Assembly: GCA_964565705.1 (NCBI GenBank) | Contig: CAZMGD010000037.1 | Span: 1-33,718 of the forward strand | Length of the DNA stretch: 33,718 bases | Direction: 5' to 3' | Source of the DNA: CAZMGD01 sp964565705 | Lineage (GTDB): Bacteria > Actinomycetota > Acidimicrobiia > Acidimicrobiales > Ilumatobacteraceae | Shown: positions 24,084 to 32,118 of the stretch, piece by piece | Layout: every line of letters begins with the position of its first letter | Position numbering within the stretch: the first letter of the stretch is position 1 | Notes under the pieces: model-generated | Databases searched by the model: none | What the model saw: the letters and a program-made list of their open reading frames with translations, nothing else | Told to the model about the DNA's origin: nothing | Translations under genes and position numbers: made by a program

Positions 24084-25268
24084 TCAGGCGACGCGAACGA
24101 GCAGTGGAAGATGGGCCGGGCCGTGCAGCATGCCGGTCCGAGGGGGCTCCCACACGAAACCCGGAGCCAGTTCGAACGATTCGATCGCGTCACACCACGC
24201 GGCGAGGGCGAGTCGCATCTCCAAGCGGGCGAGTGCTGCGCCGGGACAGATGTGGGGCCCCTGGCCGAAGCCAAGGTGGTCGCGCACGTTCTCGCGGGTC
24301 GGGTCGAAGGACTCGGCGGCCGGGAACACGTCGTCGTCGCGGTTCGCCGCACCGATGCTCAACATCACGACGTCCGCCTTCGCCAGTGGGGTCCCGCCGA
24401 GCTCGAACCGCTCGGCGAGGCACTCGCGCACGAGGAACTGCGCGGGAGGGTCGAGGCGCAGCGCCTCCTCGATCGACGGTTCGATCAGGGAGCGGTCGTC
24501 GCGCAACTTGGCGTACAGCTCCGGGTTCACGGCCAGGCGGTACAGCAAGCTGCCGAGCACGTTGCGGGTCGTGTCGCTCCCCGCCCCGATCGTGAAGATC
24601 ACCTGGGTGATCACCGCTCGGTCGGACAGCCGCTCACCCTCCACCTCAGTGCTCAGGAACCGGCTGAGCGCGTCGTTCGGCCACTCGTCCTCCGGCACAG
24701 CGCGCCGCTCGTCGATCCGCTCCGCCACGTACTGGGCGGCCTCGGGGCACCCCTCGGCCATCGAGATCGAGCGTCCCTCGGCGGCGGCGCGGCCGAACTC
24801 GTCGCCGAGCTGTTGACCCCACGCGAAGTACCGCAACGAATCCTGCTCCGGGAACCCGAGCAGGCGCGCCATCGCCGCCGGCGGGATCGGCTCGACGAAG
24901 CTGGGCATCACGTCGACCGCGGCCCCGCCGGTGGCGAGCTGGATCGTCTCTGCCAGCCGCTTGCTGATGAACTCGACCAGGTAGGGCTCGATCTGCTGCG
25001 ACCGGTGGAACGCCACGACCGAGTTGATCAACCGTCGCACCACCGAGTGGCGCGGCTCCGGGATGCCGGCGATGCTCGTGTCCTCCTCCGGCAGGCCCTT
25101 CTGCCCGGCGCTTCCGCCGAAGTCGTTCACACTGCGCAGACCAGTGGCGACCGAGTCGTGGTCGACCGCCATGAATCGCCCCGGCGCCAGTTGGTGCACC
25201 GGACACGCCGCCCGCATCGTCGCCAGCGCCTCGTAACGCGCGTCCGGATCAGAATCGAGTGGGTTCAT
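24084..25268 (-). CDS. Cytochrome P450
   Basis: This complete 394-residue bacterial class I P450 has the I-helix oxygen-activation motif GAGSDTT at 228-234, ExxR at 268-271 (EALR) and heme-binding FGQGPHICPG with Cys341 as thiolate ligand. It would hydroxylate a hydrophobic substrate using NAD(P)H-derived electrons passed through a ferredoxin. No ferredoxin or reductase is adjacent; the 3Fe-4S-type ferredoxin at 1828-2049 has the same operator in its promoter and is the natural candidate partner. The ATG at 25268 lies 11 bases after a TACTGT box. It is divergent from the paired unknown proteins at 25357-26711 and shares their operator region. The P450 family number cannot be assigned by reading. 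Confidence 0.93.
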   Translation of the reverse strand: MNPLDSDPDARYEALATMRAACPVHQLAPGRFMAVDHDSVATGLRSVNDFGGSAGQKGLPEEDTSIAGIPEPRHSVVRRLINSVVAFHRSQQIEPYLVEFISKRLAETIQLATGGAAVDVMPSFVEPIPPAAMARLLGFPEQDSLRYFAWGQQLGDEFGRAAAEGRSISMAEGCPEAAQYVAERIDERRAVPEDEWPNDALSRFLSTEVEGERLSDRAVITQVIFTIGAGSDTTRNVLGSLLYRLAVNPELYAKLRDDRSLIEPSIEEALRLDPPAQFLVRECLAERFELGGTPLAKADVVMLSIGAANRDDDVFPAAESFDPTRENVRDHLGFGQGPHICPGAALARLEMRLALAAWCDAIESFELAPGFVWEPPRTGMLHGPAHLPLLVRVA

Positions 25269-25285
25269 TCGCTCATGTTACAGTA

Positions 25286-25297
25286 GCAAGCACTTAC
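25286..25297. promoter_or_regulatory. Shared regulon operator, site 6 (GCAAGCACTTAC)
   Basis: GCAAG-CA-CTTAC is the most symmetrical copy of the repeated site, with half-sites differing at one position (GCAAG versus GTAAG). It lies between the divergent P450 (25268, minus) and the operon starting at 25357. A TATACC -10-like box follows three bases later on the plus strand, and TACTGT lies on the minus side. Binding is inferred. Confidence 0.65.
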
Positions 25298-25356
25298 CGC
25301 TATACCTGCGAACGTTCACGTGCGTCGCTCAGCGGGTGAGAGGGGAACCACGTTCG

Positions 25357-26052
25357 ATGCTCGCGCTCCACCAGATCCACCGCGTCCGACCGGGCCGGGA
25401 CGCCTCGTTCGAATCACTGGTCCGGGACCGATGGCTGCCGGCGGTGGCGACGATCGACGGTTGCCGCTTCGCGTGGTATGCGACGGCGACGCCGATCGCA
25501 CGTCACAGCGACGAGGTCGCGACGATCACGATCATGCGTGACGGAACCGCCCTCGACGGCTTCCTCACGGAGGTGCGCGGCGGCCGGTTGACGTCGCTGG
25601 CCAAGGAGATCCGCGACCACCGCTCGGGCAGCGAGACCCGGATGATGCTGCCGATCGACTACGACCCGTGGACCCGATCGGGCGTCGAGGTGCCGGACAC
25701 GGCCCAGGACGGTCCGGTGGTCGCCTACATGCACGACTTCGTCCCACCCGAGATCGGCCAGATGCGCGGATACGCGTCGATGATGCGCGACCGATACATG
25801 GCGCTCACGGAGAAGGATCTCTCCGGCGTCGTGCTGCGCACGAGCTGGCAGACCGTGCCCGGTGGCGGGCCGCTGCCCGAGATGTTCAATCTCAGCGAGA
25901 TCCGCGACGTGGGGATGCTGAACGCTTTGCTGGTCCACGAGATCCCCCGTGAGCAGAAGGCGATGGGCAGCTGGATGTGGGAGGCCTTGGCCGTACGTGA
26001 TCGATGGACGACCCGACTGTTGCGATGCGCGTCGTGGTCGCCGGTGAAGTGA
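25357..26052 (+). CDS. Unknown protein, tandem paralogue A (possible dimeric alpha/beta-barrel fold)
   Basis: I do not recognise this 231-residue protein with confidence. It starts MLALHQIHRVRPGRDASFE and ends RCASWSPVK. Both ends are matched by the next protein (MLLIQDIHIVRGRAELPFE and RCAEWSPLR), so the two are tandem paralogues. The short strand-helix pattern, with a terminal strand ending in a WSP motif, suggests a duplicated ferredoxin-like (dimeric alpha/beta-barrel, NIPSNAP-like) fold; that is a guess. No signal peptide or membrane segment is present. The ATG at 25357 is preferred over the GTG at 25336 because it aligns with the paralogue's start, although the AGGGG element is rather far away. 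It is the first gene of an operon divergent from the P450. Confidence 0.75.
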   Translation: MLALHQIHRVRPGRDASFESLVRDRWLPAVATIDGCRFAWYATATPIARHSDEVATITIMRDGTALDGFLTEVRGGRLTSLAKEIRDHRSGSETRMMLPIDYDPWTRSGVEVPDTAQDGPVVAYMHDFVPPEIGQMRGYASMMRDRYMALTEKDLSGVVLRTSWQTVPGGGPLPEMFNLSEIRDVGMLNALLVHEIPREQKAMGSWMWEALAVRDRWTTRLLRCASWSPVK

Positions 26053-26060
26053 GGAACGCC

Positions 26061-26711
26061 ATGCTGTTGATCCAGGACATCCACATCGTGCGCGGCAGGG
26101 CCGAGCTGCCGTTCGAGGACGGCTACCGCGACGACATCGTGCCCCGACTCGCCGATCTGGGGGCGCAACTTCGGTACTTCGGGTGGTCGCCGCACGGCGC
26201 TGGCGCCGGCTACGAGGCGATCGTGCTGACCGAGGTGGACGACGGCGCGGCGCTGATGGAGTACCAGCAGGCGGTCGCGTTCGGCGCGCTCGCCGACGTG
26301 TGGGAGCGGTTCGAGACCAGCGATCACGAGCTGCGCTCGTCGCTGCTCGTCGCCTACGGGACACCCGACTGGTCGGCGTCGGCCGATGGTTCGGGGCCGC
26401 GCACGCTGTTCCGGCACGACACGCTCGCGGTCGAGGGTCCCCTCGACGCGGCGGTCGCGTCGGTCGAGCAGCAGTACGCGGATGCCCCCGGCGACGCGTT
26501 GCTCCGACTGGTCGGCTGCTTCGAGCCAGCGGTCGGCGAGCTGGCGGAACCGGAGGTCACGGTGCTGACACGCGTCGCCTCGTTCGACGGGCTCCAGGCC
26601 GCCCTCGGGGCACTCGACGCGGGCCCGTGGTCGGGCACCCCAGACGTCGACGGTCTGCTGCGCCGCCAGGTGCGGATCAGCCGCTGCGCGGAGTGGTCAC
26701 CGTTGCGATGA
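26061..26711 (+). CDS. Unknown protein, tandem paralogue B
   Basis: This 216-residue protein is homologous to the preceding gene at both its N-terminus (IQDIHIVRGR) and C-terminus (RCAEWSPLR). It contains an internal pattern of roughly two repeated halves, with YEAIVLTEVDD in the first and VTVLTRVASFD in the second. The ATG at 26061 has GAGGA five bases upstream; the longer frame from 26004 would overlap the previous gene. Its stop overlaps the SDR start as ATGA. The two paralogues could form a heterodimer or act on related intermediates. Dimeric alpha/beta-barrel proteins include small monooxygenases and isomerases that need no cofactor, but no catalytic residues can be assigned here. Confidence 0.75.
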   Translation: MLLIQDIHIVRGRAELPFEDGYRDDIVPRLADLGAQLRYFGWSPHGAGAGYEAIVLTEVDDGAALMEYQQAVAFGALADVWERFETSDHELRSSLLVAYGTPDWSASADGSGPRTLFRHDTLAVEGPLDAAVASVEQQYADAPGDALLRLVGCFEPAVGELAEPEVTVLTRVASFDGLQAALGALDAGPWSGTPDVDGLLRRQVRISRCAEWSPLR

Positions 26712-27667
26712 GCGCGGCAGGACTTCGCTTCGACGGTCGCGTCGCGATCGTCACCGGTGGGGGCAACGGCCTCGGTCGGGCACACTGCCGAGAGCTCGCG
26801 GCGCGCGGCGCGCGGGTCGTCGTCAACGACCTCGGCGGCGACGTCAGCGGCTGCGGCTCGTCGAGCAGCGCGGCCGAACGCGTCGTCGAGGAGATCCGGA
26901 GCGCCGGGGGAGAGGCCGTGTCCAACGTGGACTCGGTCATCGACCCGTCAGGCGGTGCGTCGATCGTCGCGACGGCGCTCGAGGCCTTCGGTCGGGTCGA
27001 CATCGTCGTCAACAACGCCGGGATCCTCGACACGGCGCCGCTGCTCGAGAGCTCCGACGATCACATCGATCGAACGCTTGCCACGCACCTGCGCGGCGCG
27101 TTCAGCGTCACCCGCGCGGCCCTGCCCCACCTCCTCGAACAGGGCTACGGACGGATCGTCAACACGTCGTCGGGTGCCGTACTCGGTAGCCCGGTCGGCC
27201 TCGCCTATCAGTCGGCGAAGTCCGGACTGATCTCGTTCACCCGCGCCCTCGCCCTGATCGGCAAGGACCGAGGAGTGCTCGCCAACGCGATCCTCCCCAC
27301 CGCCCATACGAGGATGACCGACACGATCCCCGACCCCGCGTTCAAGGCGTTCATGACTGAGCGGTTCACACCTGAGCGCGTCGCCGCAGCGATCGTGCTG
27401 CTGGCTCACGAGACGTTCCCGCACAGCGGCGAGCTCTTCCTGTCCGGCGGTGGGCGACTGGCGAGGCTGTTCCTCGGGGTCACCAACGGCTACGTCAGCG
27501 ACGAGCCGACACCGGAGGACTTCGCCGAGCACCTCGATGCCGTCATGGACACGACCGGCTACACCATTCCGGCGGATCGTGCCGCCGAGTTCGCGTCGTA
27601 CCTGCCGCAGCTCGGTTTCGACTTCAGCGCCGCCACCGTGATGGTCGCCAGCGAGACCGACGACTGA
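26708..27667 (+). CDS. SDR oxidoreductase, MFE-2-type (3R)-hydroxyacyl-CoA dehydrogenase-like
   Basis: This 319-residue SDR has the features of the dehydrogenase domain of peroxisomal-type multifunctional enzyme 2: TGGGNGLGRAHCRELAARGA, then VVVNDLGGDVSG after the second strand. NNAG follows, with Ser in NTSSGAVLG and catalytic Tyr167/Lys171 in YQSAK. A C-terminal extension of about 50 residues follows the usual SDR end. Such proteins often oxidise 3-hydroxyacyl-CoA intermediates in side-chain beta-oxidation of steroids and fatty acids. The ATG overlaps the previous stop (ATGA), with no separate promoter. It is the third gene of the operon divergent from the P450 and ends 13 bases before the convergent damaged gene. 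Confidence 0.85.
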   Translation: MSAAGLRFDGRVAIVTGGGNGLGRAHCRELAARGARVVVNDLGGDVSGCGSSSSAAERVVEEIRSAGGEAVSNVDSVIDPSGGASIVATALEAFGRVDIVVNNAGILDTAPLLESSDDHIDRTLATHLRGAFSVTRAALPHLLEQGYGRIVNTSSGAVLGSPVGLAYQSAKSGLISFTRALALIGKDRGVLANAILPTAHTRMTDTIPDPAFKAFMTERFTPERVAAAIVLLAHETFPHSGELFLSGGGRLARLFLGVTNGYVSDEPTPEDFAEHLDAVMDTTGYTIPADRAAEFASYLPQLGFDFSAATVMVASETDD

Positions 27668-27680
27668 GCGGGGGCGCTGT

Positions 27681-28420
27681 TCAGCTGTTGCGTCTCGACG
27701 CTTCGTAGCGTCCGTCGGCCCACCAGTCGCTGTTGCCCAGGCTGCGCACGACCGTCCGCTCGTCTCCCTCGCGACGACAGGTGCCGTCGGCGCCCAACGG
27801 CGCAGCCGGTACGGTCCGCGCCCGCTCGCCATGTGGATCGATGGTCCAGATCCAGCGCTCGCCGGGCAGGGTGTAGACGACCTGCTCCGGGTATCCGTTG
27901 GCGCGGACCACCGCGTCGATCTCGACATCGCTGGTGGCGTGGAACCGGCCCCGTACGGGTGGTACCACTGGAGCCCCGGGCCCAGCAGCGCGCCGGTCAC
28001 GGAGAGGTGCTCGGCCTCCTGCCACTCGATCCGGTCGGCCCGATGGTGGAACTCGAACCCGGGATGGTCCACGGTGCTGAACGTGACGTGCTCGCCGTCC
28101 GACGTGATCGTGGCGCTTCCTGTTGGAAGTGGCACGTCGAGCCGATCGAGCTGGCCGCCGCGTGCAGCTGAGAAGAGGAACGCGAAGTCGCTCGCGTCGG
28201 CGGTGATCCCGCGCAGTGCGCGTACGAGTGTGCCGTCGGAGTCGCGCCACGTACCGTAGAGGTACGACGCGGCCTTGGGGATGCCGAAGACGGTCGACGT
28301 CGGCAGCAGGAGGTCGTCGCTCGGGTCGAACTCCCCGAGCAGGCACAGCCCTCCGAAGTCGCCCCAACGCTTGGTGTTCGTGGTCGACCGCGTACGGCCC
28401 TGATCATCCGAGGTCTGCAA
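27681..28420 (-). pseudogene. Frameshifted gene for an unknown protein of about 246 residues
   Basis: Two overlapping minus-strand frames together make one protein. The N-terminal part (MQTSDDQGRTRS to GPGLQWYHPYG) starts at a TTG at 28420 with AGAGGAG seven bases upstream. Near 27950 the frame must change to continue as FHATSDVEIDAVV through ...YEASRRNS, ending with TGA at 27681. The total of 740 bases is one short of a multiple of three, so a single base is missing, most simply in the GGGGCCGG run. No family was recognised; the many Trp, His and acidic residues in strand-like segments suggest a beta-rich protein. It may be a true pseudogene or a sequencing error. It overlaps the end of the upstream SDR remnant by 17 bases. 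Confidence 0.65.
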
Positions 28421-28984
28421 CGGGGAACTCCTCTGGTTCGCGACCGACGGCGTCGGTGATCCACCGCGACGGGCCGCTGGCGTCGGCACCGATCGTGCGG
28501 TCGAACGTCATCGCCGCCTCGTCCTGACCGGCGCCGACGGGGAGAGGAGGTAGGCGCACAGCGGGGCGACGTGATCCGATTCGATCTCCATTCCCTCGAA
28601 GGTCGGCCACCCTCCGGTCTCGTTGCGCACCTCGAGCGCTCGCTCCCGCTGACCGCGGATCGCCGTCCTCGTCGCTGCGTTCGGCGCGATCGCGTTCGCC
28701 GTGATGCCGTGCATCGCTCCGGGGTTCGCGGTCGCCAGCGTCAGCCCGACGATCGCCGCCTTCGAGGTGGCGTAGGCGAACATGCCGGGGATGCCCTCCA
28801 ACCCGGCGGTGGAGGTGAAGTTGACCACGCGCGCGGGGGAACGCTCGTCGAGCCAGTGGGCGACCGCCGCTCTCGTGACGTTCAGCGCTCCCGACACGTT
28901 GACGTCGAGCGCAGCGACGTGGCGGGCGATGGCGAGACCGATGCCCCTTGCTCCACCCGTGACCTGCTGCACCGTTCCACGCAC
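28404..28984 (-). pseudogene. SDR oxidoreductase remnant: internal deletion plus frameshift
   Basis: The GTG at 28984 begins MRGTVQQVTGGARGIGLAIARHVA, a normal SDR cofactor motif. The sequence then jumps directly to LDVNVSGALNVTRAAV, which in intact SDRs lies about 75 residues further on. The second beta strand, the NNAG motif and the segment between are absent. FTSTAGLEG and the catalytic YATSK follow. Near 28535 the frame changes: LLSPSA should continue into AGQDEAAMTFDRTIG and end EEFPVADLG at 28404, but one base is missing near GGCGCCGG. As it stands the first frame ends at 28508. The intact stretch is clearly SDR-derived; loss of the core makes a functional enzyme unlikely. A TACTCT box six bases before the GTG and the operator beyond it look intact. 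Confidence 0.7.
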
Positions 28985-28993
28985 GACAAGAGA

Positions 28994-29005
28994 GTAAGTG
29001 CTCGC
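28994..29005. promoter_or_regulatory. Shared regulon operator, site 7 (GTAAGTGCTCGC)
   Basis: On the minus strand this is GCGAG-CA-CTTAC, identical to site 1. It lies between the SDR remnant (28984, minus) and the intact SDR (29047, plus). -10-like boxes end exactly six bases before both start codons: TACTCT before the GTG, and TATCGT at 29035-29040 before the ATG. Binding is inferred. Confidence 0.65.
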
Positions 29006-29046
29006 CACATGCATGACGAACCCGACGACGCTCGTATCGTGCGCTC

Positions 29047-29856
29047 ATGGACGAACTGGCACCAGGTGAACCGCCTCGCCCCAAGCAACCGTTTCGCCTC
29101 GACCGGAAGGTGGCGCTCGTGACAGGTGCCGCGAGCGGCATCGGCTACGCAACATGCCGACGACTGCTGGAGGCGGGTGCGAGCGTCGCTGTCAACGACA
29201 TCGACGCCGACGCGCTCACCGCCGCGATCGAGCGCCTGGGCGACGTGGGACGGGTGCTGCCCGTGCACGGCGACGTCACCGACATCGGCTCGCACGCGAC
29301 GATGATCGACCTCGTGGTGGCAGAGCTCGGTTCGCTCGATGTGCTCGTCAACAACGCAGGCACCTTCCAGCCGACCCCATTGGACGACCTTGACCCCGAC
29401 ATCGTCGATCAGCTGCTCGCACTGAACGTCAAGGGGTTGCTGTTTCTCTCCAGCACCGCGGCGCGGGTGATGGAGCCGGGCAGCTCCATCATCAACGTCT
29501 CCTCGCTCGGTGGTGTACGCCCACCCTTCGCCGGGCTCGCCGCCTACCACGCCACCAAGGGCGCAGTGGACAGCCTGACGCGTGACATGGCCTTGCACTG
29601 GGGTCCCGCGGGGATCCGCGTGAACGGCATCGGGCCGGGTGGGATCCTCACCGAGGGCCGCGGGCAGGTCACCGAACACCCGCTCTTCCCGCCCGCCCTG
29701 ATGGAGCGCATCGTCGAGCGCGCCACGCAACGGCCGCTGGGCCGGATGGGCTATCCGGACGACGTGGCGATGGTGATCACCTTCCTCGCGTCACCCGCTG
29801 CCCGTTTCATCACCGGGCAACAGCTCATCGTGGACGGTGGGTACTTCTACGCGTGA
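29047..29856 (+). CDS. SDR family oxidoreductase
   Basis: This intact classical SDR has 269 residues: TGAASGIG near residue 26, VNDID after the second strand, VLVNNAG near 100, Ser in NVSSLGG, catalytic Tyr167/Lys171 in YHATK, and a GQQLIVDGGY-type end. It should be an NAD(P)-dependent alcohol or ketone dehydrogenase. No Shine-Dalgarno sequence is present; a TATCGT box ends six bases before the ATG, so translation from a leaderless mRNA is likely. It is divergent from the damaged SDR, and the two share the operator at 28994-29005. Its last ten bases overlap the convergent frameshifted gene. Confidence 0.92.
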   Translation: MDELAPGEPPRPKQPFRLDRKVALVTGAASGIGYATCRRLLEAGASVAVNDIDADALTAAIERLGDVGRVLPVHGDVTDIGSHATMIDLVVAELGSLDVLVNNAGTFQPTPLDDLDPDIVDQLLALNVKGLLFLSSTAARVMEPGSSIINVSSLGGVRPPFAGLAAYHATKGAVDSLTRDMALHWGPAGIRVNGIGPGGILTEGRGQVTEHPLFPPALMERIVERATQRPLGRMGYPDDVAMVITFLASPAARFITGQQLIVDGGYFYA

Positions 29857-30526
29857 CGGTTGAGGGAAGCGGCTCGAGGCTGCCCGAGCCCTGGGCGACC
29901 ATCAGCGGGCCGCCACGAGAACTCGCGCCGCACCGCCATCCGATGCCACACTCGGAGTCGATCCGGCAGGTCGCGGTCCGGCTGGTCGGCGAGATGCTCC
30001 GCGAGGGGCCGATTGCCATCGGCGTGGCGGGTGCCCAGCAACGCCTGCAGGTCGTCGAGGTCCGCCTCGGCGATCTCCTGGCCGACGCCGTCGAGGAGTC
30101 GCAGGGTCTGGGCCAAGCCGGCGGCACCACCGAGCACGTACCGGTCGTAATCGTCGCGGGCGATGGCGCCACAGGTGACCTGGAGGTGCTCGACGAGGAA
30201 GTCGTGCAACACGGCGTGCGGCCCGGGCCGCTGCGGATCGGTAGCTCCGAAGGATCGGAGGGCACTCCGCATGACTCCACCAGCGCCTCGCAGACGCACC
30301 GCCTCATCGCACGGGCCACACGGACCCCGACCTGGACTCGTTCACCATTGCTGGCGTCGAGCAGGGCACGCGCGACCTGCCGACTCACGTGCCTGGCGAT
30401 CCGATCCGAATCATCAGCGCTGTTCAGCGGTCGTTCGTCGACCGGCAACCGCTCCGCCAGCTCATCCAGCTGAGCTCGCAACCCCTCCACGTCGTGCACC
30501 CGCACGATCCGTGATGAGTAGCTCAT
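29847..30526 (-). pseudogene. Frameshifted gene for an unknown helical protein of about 226 residues
   Basis: The N-terminal frame (MSYSSRIVRVHDVEGLRAQ to CVCEALVE) starts at the ATG at 30526, with a possible GTG at 30550. Near 30275 it must shift to the frame giving MRSALRSFGATDPQ, HAVLHDFLVEHLQ, ARDDYDRYVLGGAAGLAQ and onward to a TAG at 29847. The span of 680 bases is one short of a multiple of three, so one base is missing near GTGGAGTCATG. Both halves have coding-like composition and the remaining alternative frames do not. The protein looks mostly helical and is not recognised. Whether this is gene decay or a sequence error cannot be told. No regulon-type operator was seen upstream, so it probably lies outside the regulon. 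Confidence 0.55.
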
Positions 30527-30735
30527 AGAGACCCGGCCCAGCTCCGTCACGGCCCGACGCTACGCGTTGGGTGCCGCCCGTCGGGCAACCGCGTTGTACC
30601 GGCGAGGATGCGCAGGAACCCGTCTCCCATCGCCGCAGACAAGCCGCTGGGACACGGTGCTGCGTGGAACGGTCGGCTGGGTCGCGAAGGAATGCCCGTT
30701 GGGGAGTGGGCCGGAGCGGCTGGCATCATGGCTCG

Positions 30736-32118
30736 ATGGCCGAGCCCGTGCGGAATCGTCGCTCGACGGTCGATCTCGATGACGAAGACGTCCGGGGCGC
30801 GATCGAGCGGATGGCCGGCCGTGATCTCGATCGGGGCCGCGACGCCCAGCACGTCTACGACACCTTGACCTGGGGTGAGGGGCCGACCAGGATCGATCAG
30901 GCTGGCCTCCAGCGATGGCTGTGGTACGAGTTGCCGACCAAGTACATGACCGACGAGCCCGGTTACATGACGCGCCTCGCCGCCGTCGCCGCCGAGCTGT
31001 TCGACGAGTTGGGACTCGGCGCCTACGCCGAGATCTGCCGCTCAATGCTCACGGCCGGCGTGCACGCTGCGTTCGATCGCTCCCGGGATGACGGGTTCGC
31101 GGCGATGCGCAAGGCGCTCGCGTCGTCGGGGATCGACCCGCCCGATCTCGACTCCTTCGTGTGGGGCCAGGTGATGGGCGTCGAGGAGGCGACGGCGCGG
31201 GCGGCGGCGGAACACGCCTTGGGGGAGGCAATCGCGGATGGTGAGCTCGTCGTCGGTGGCCGGGGCTGGCGGGCCCGGCAGCGCGAGATCACCGAGCGGG
31301 CCCTCGACGGCGACCATCCGAGTCAGCCCGGGCAGACGTGGCGGACGGCGGTCGTCACCGAACGGATCGGCACCTGGGTCGACGCGGCGTCGATGCGTTC
31401 GGCGGATCTCGGTCGGCGACGAGCGCGCCTGAGCAAGTGGCTGCTGCACCCGATCCCACCGCCACCCGACGTGGCCGAGCGTATGGCGCCGCTGACATGG
31501 CTGTTGAGGGCGTTCGGTGACGAGCAGGCGTTGACGCAGGCCGGCTACCTGAACACGGCGTTCCTGCTGACCGTGCACGCCCACCGCCCCTGGGAGGACC
31601 CGTTCCCGACGGACCGGCCACCGCGGACCGAGACCGACGCGATCACACTGCATCGTTTGCGCGGGTTCCTGGAGACGGCCGGGGTGCTGCGCAAGCGCCG
31701 ACGCGTGTTGCAGCGCACCCAGCGGGGCTGGGCGATGGCGAACGATCCGGTCGCGGCCTGGGTGGCCCTCACCGAGGGGCTCGGGTCGAACCCGTGGAAC
31801 CGCTTCGTGACCGAGGCCTGTGGTCTGGTGCTGCTGGATGGCAACGGACCGGTCCCGGAGAAGGAGGTCACCGCAGCGATCGTCGGCATGGCGGGCGAAG
31901 CAGGCTGGCGAACCTCAGGCGACCGAGATGCCGACCCGTCGGCGCGCGACGTGGCGTGGGCGTTCAGCGACAGCCGCGCCCTGCTCACGCTGTTCGGTCT
32001 GATCGACATGGACGGCGACCTGGGCGATCGCCGCTACCGCCTCACGCCGGCAGGGGAGACGACGATGCTGGCGATGCTGCGGGTCACGGCCACCCGACCT
32101 CGTGAACGTCGGTGGTGA
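30736..32118 (+). CDS. Unknown protein, possibly related to the pRiA4b ORF-3 family C-terminal region
   Basis: This 460-residue, Arg/Asp-rich, soluble-looking protein is only partly recognised. The segment at about 255-345 (LTQAGYLNTAFLL, then LHRLRGFLETAGVLRKRRRVLQRTQRGWAM and DPVAAWVAL) resembles the winged-helix-like C-terminal part of actinobacterial plasmid pRiA4b ORF-3 family proteins. The similarity is by eye and weak. The C-terminus ends in a second such pattern, LFGLIDMDGDLGDRRYRLTPAGE. The ATG at 30736 is preferred because the frame upstream to 30571 is atypical and crosses the likely promoter region. No clear Shine-Dalgarno sequence is seen. It is the first of three overlapping plus-strand genes that seem unrelated to the catabolic island. 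Function unknown. Confidence 0.65.
   Translation: MAEPVRNRRSTVDLDDEDVRGAIERMAGRDLDRGRDAQHVYDTLTWGEGPTRIDQAGLQRWLWYELPTKYMTDEPGYMTRLAAVAAELFDELGLGAYAEICRSMLTAGVHAAFDRSRDDGFAAMRKALASSGIDPPDLDSFVWGQVMGVEEATARAAAEHALGEAIADGELVVGGRGWRARQREITERALDGDHPSQPGQTWRTAVVTERIGTWVDAASMRSADLGRRRARLSKWLLHPIPPPPDVAERMAPLTWLLRAFGDEQALTQAGYLNTAFLLTVHAHRPWEDPFPTDRPPRTETDAITLHRLRGFLETAGVLRKRRRVLQRTQRGWAMANDPVAAWVALTEGLGSNPWNRFVTEACGLVLLDGNGPVPEKEVTAAIVGMAGEAGWRTSGDRDADPSARDVAWAFSDSRALLTLFGLIDMDGDLGDRRYRLTPAGETTMLAMLRVTATRPRERRW

Noticed and set aside
26948..27680. Continuation of the 28489 minus-strand frame beyond the frameshift
   Set aside because: After about 27950 this frame is antisense to the MFE-2-like SDR and has shadow composition; the other frame gives the better C-terminus.
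29853..30473. Plus-strand frame of 206 codons opposite the frameshifted gene
   Set aside because: The minus-strand reading continues coherently once a single missing base is allowed, and its end overlaps the SDR as is usual here. The plus frame degenerates into Ser/Arg-rich sequence. It is not excluded entirely.
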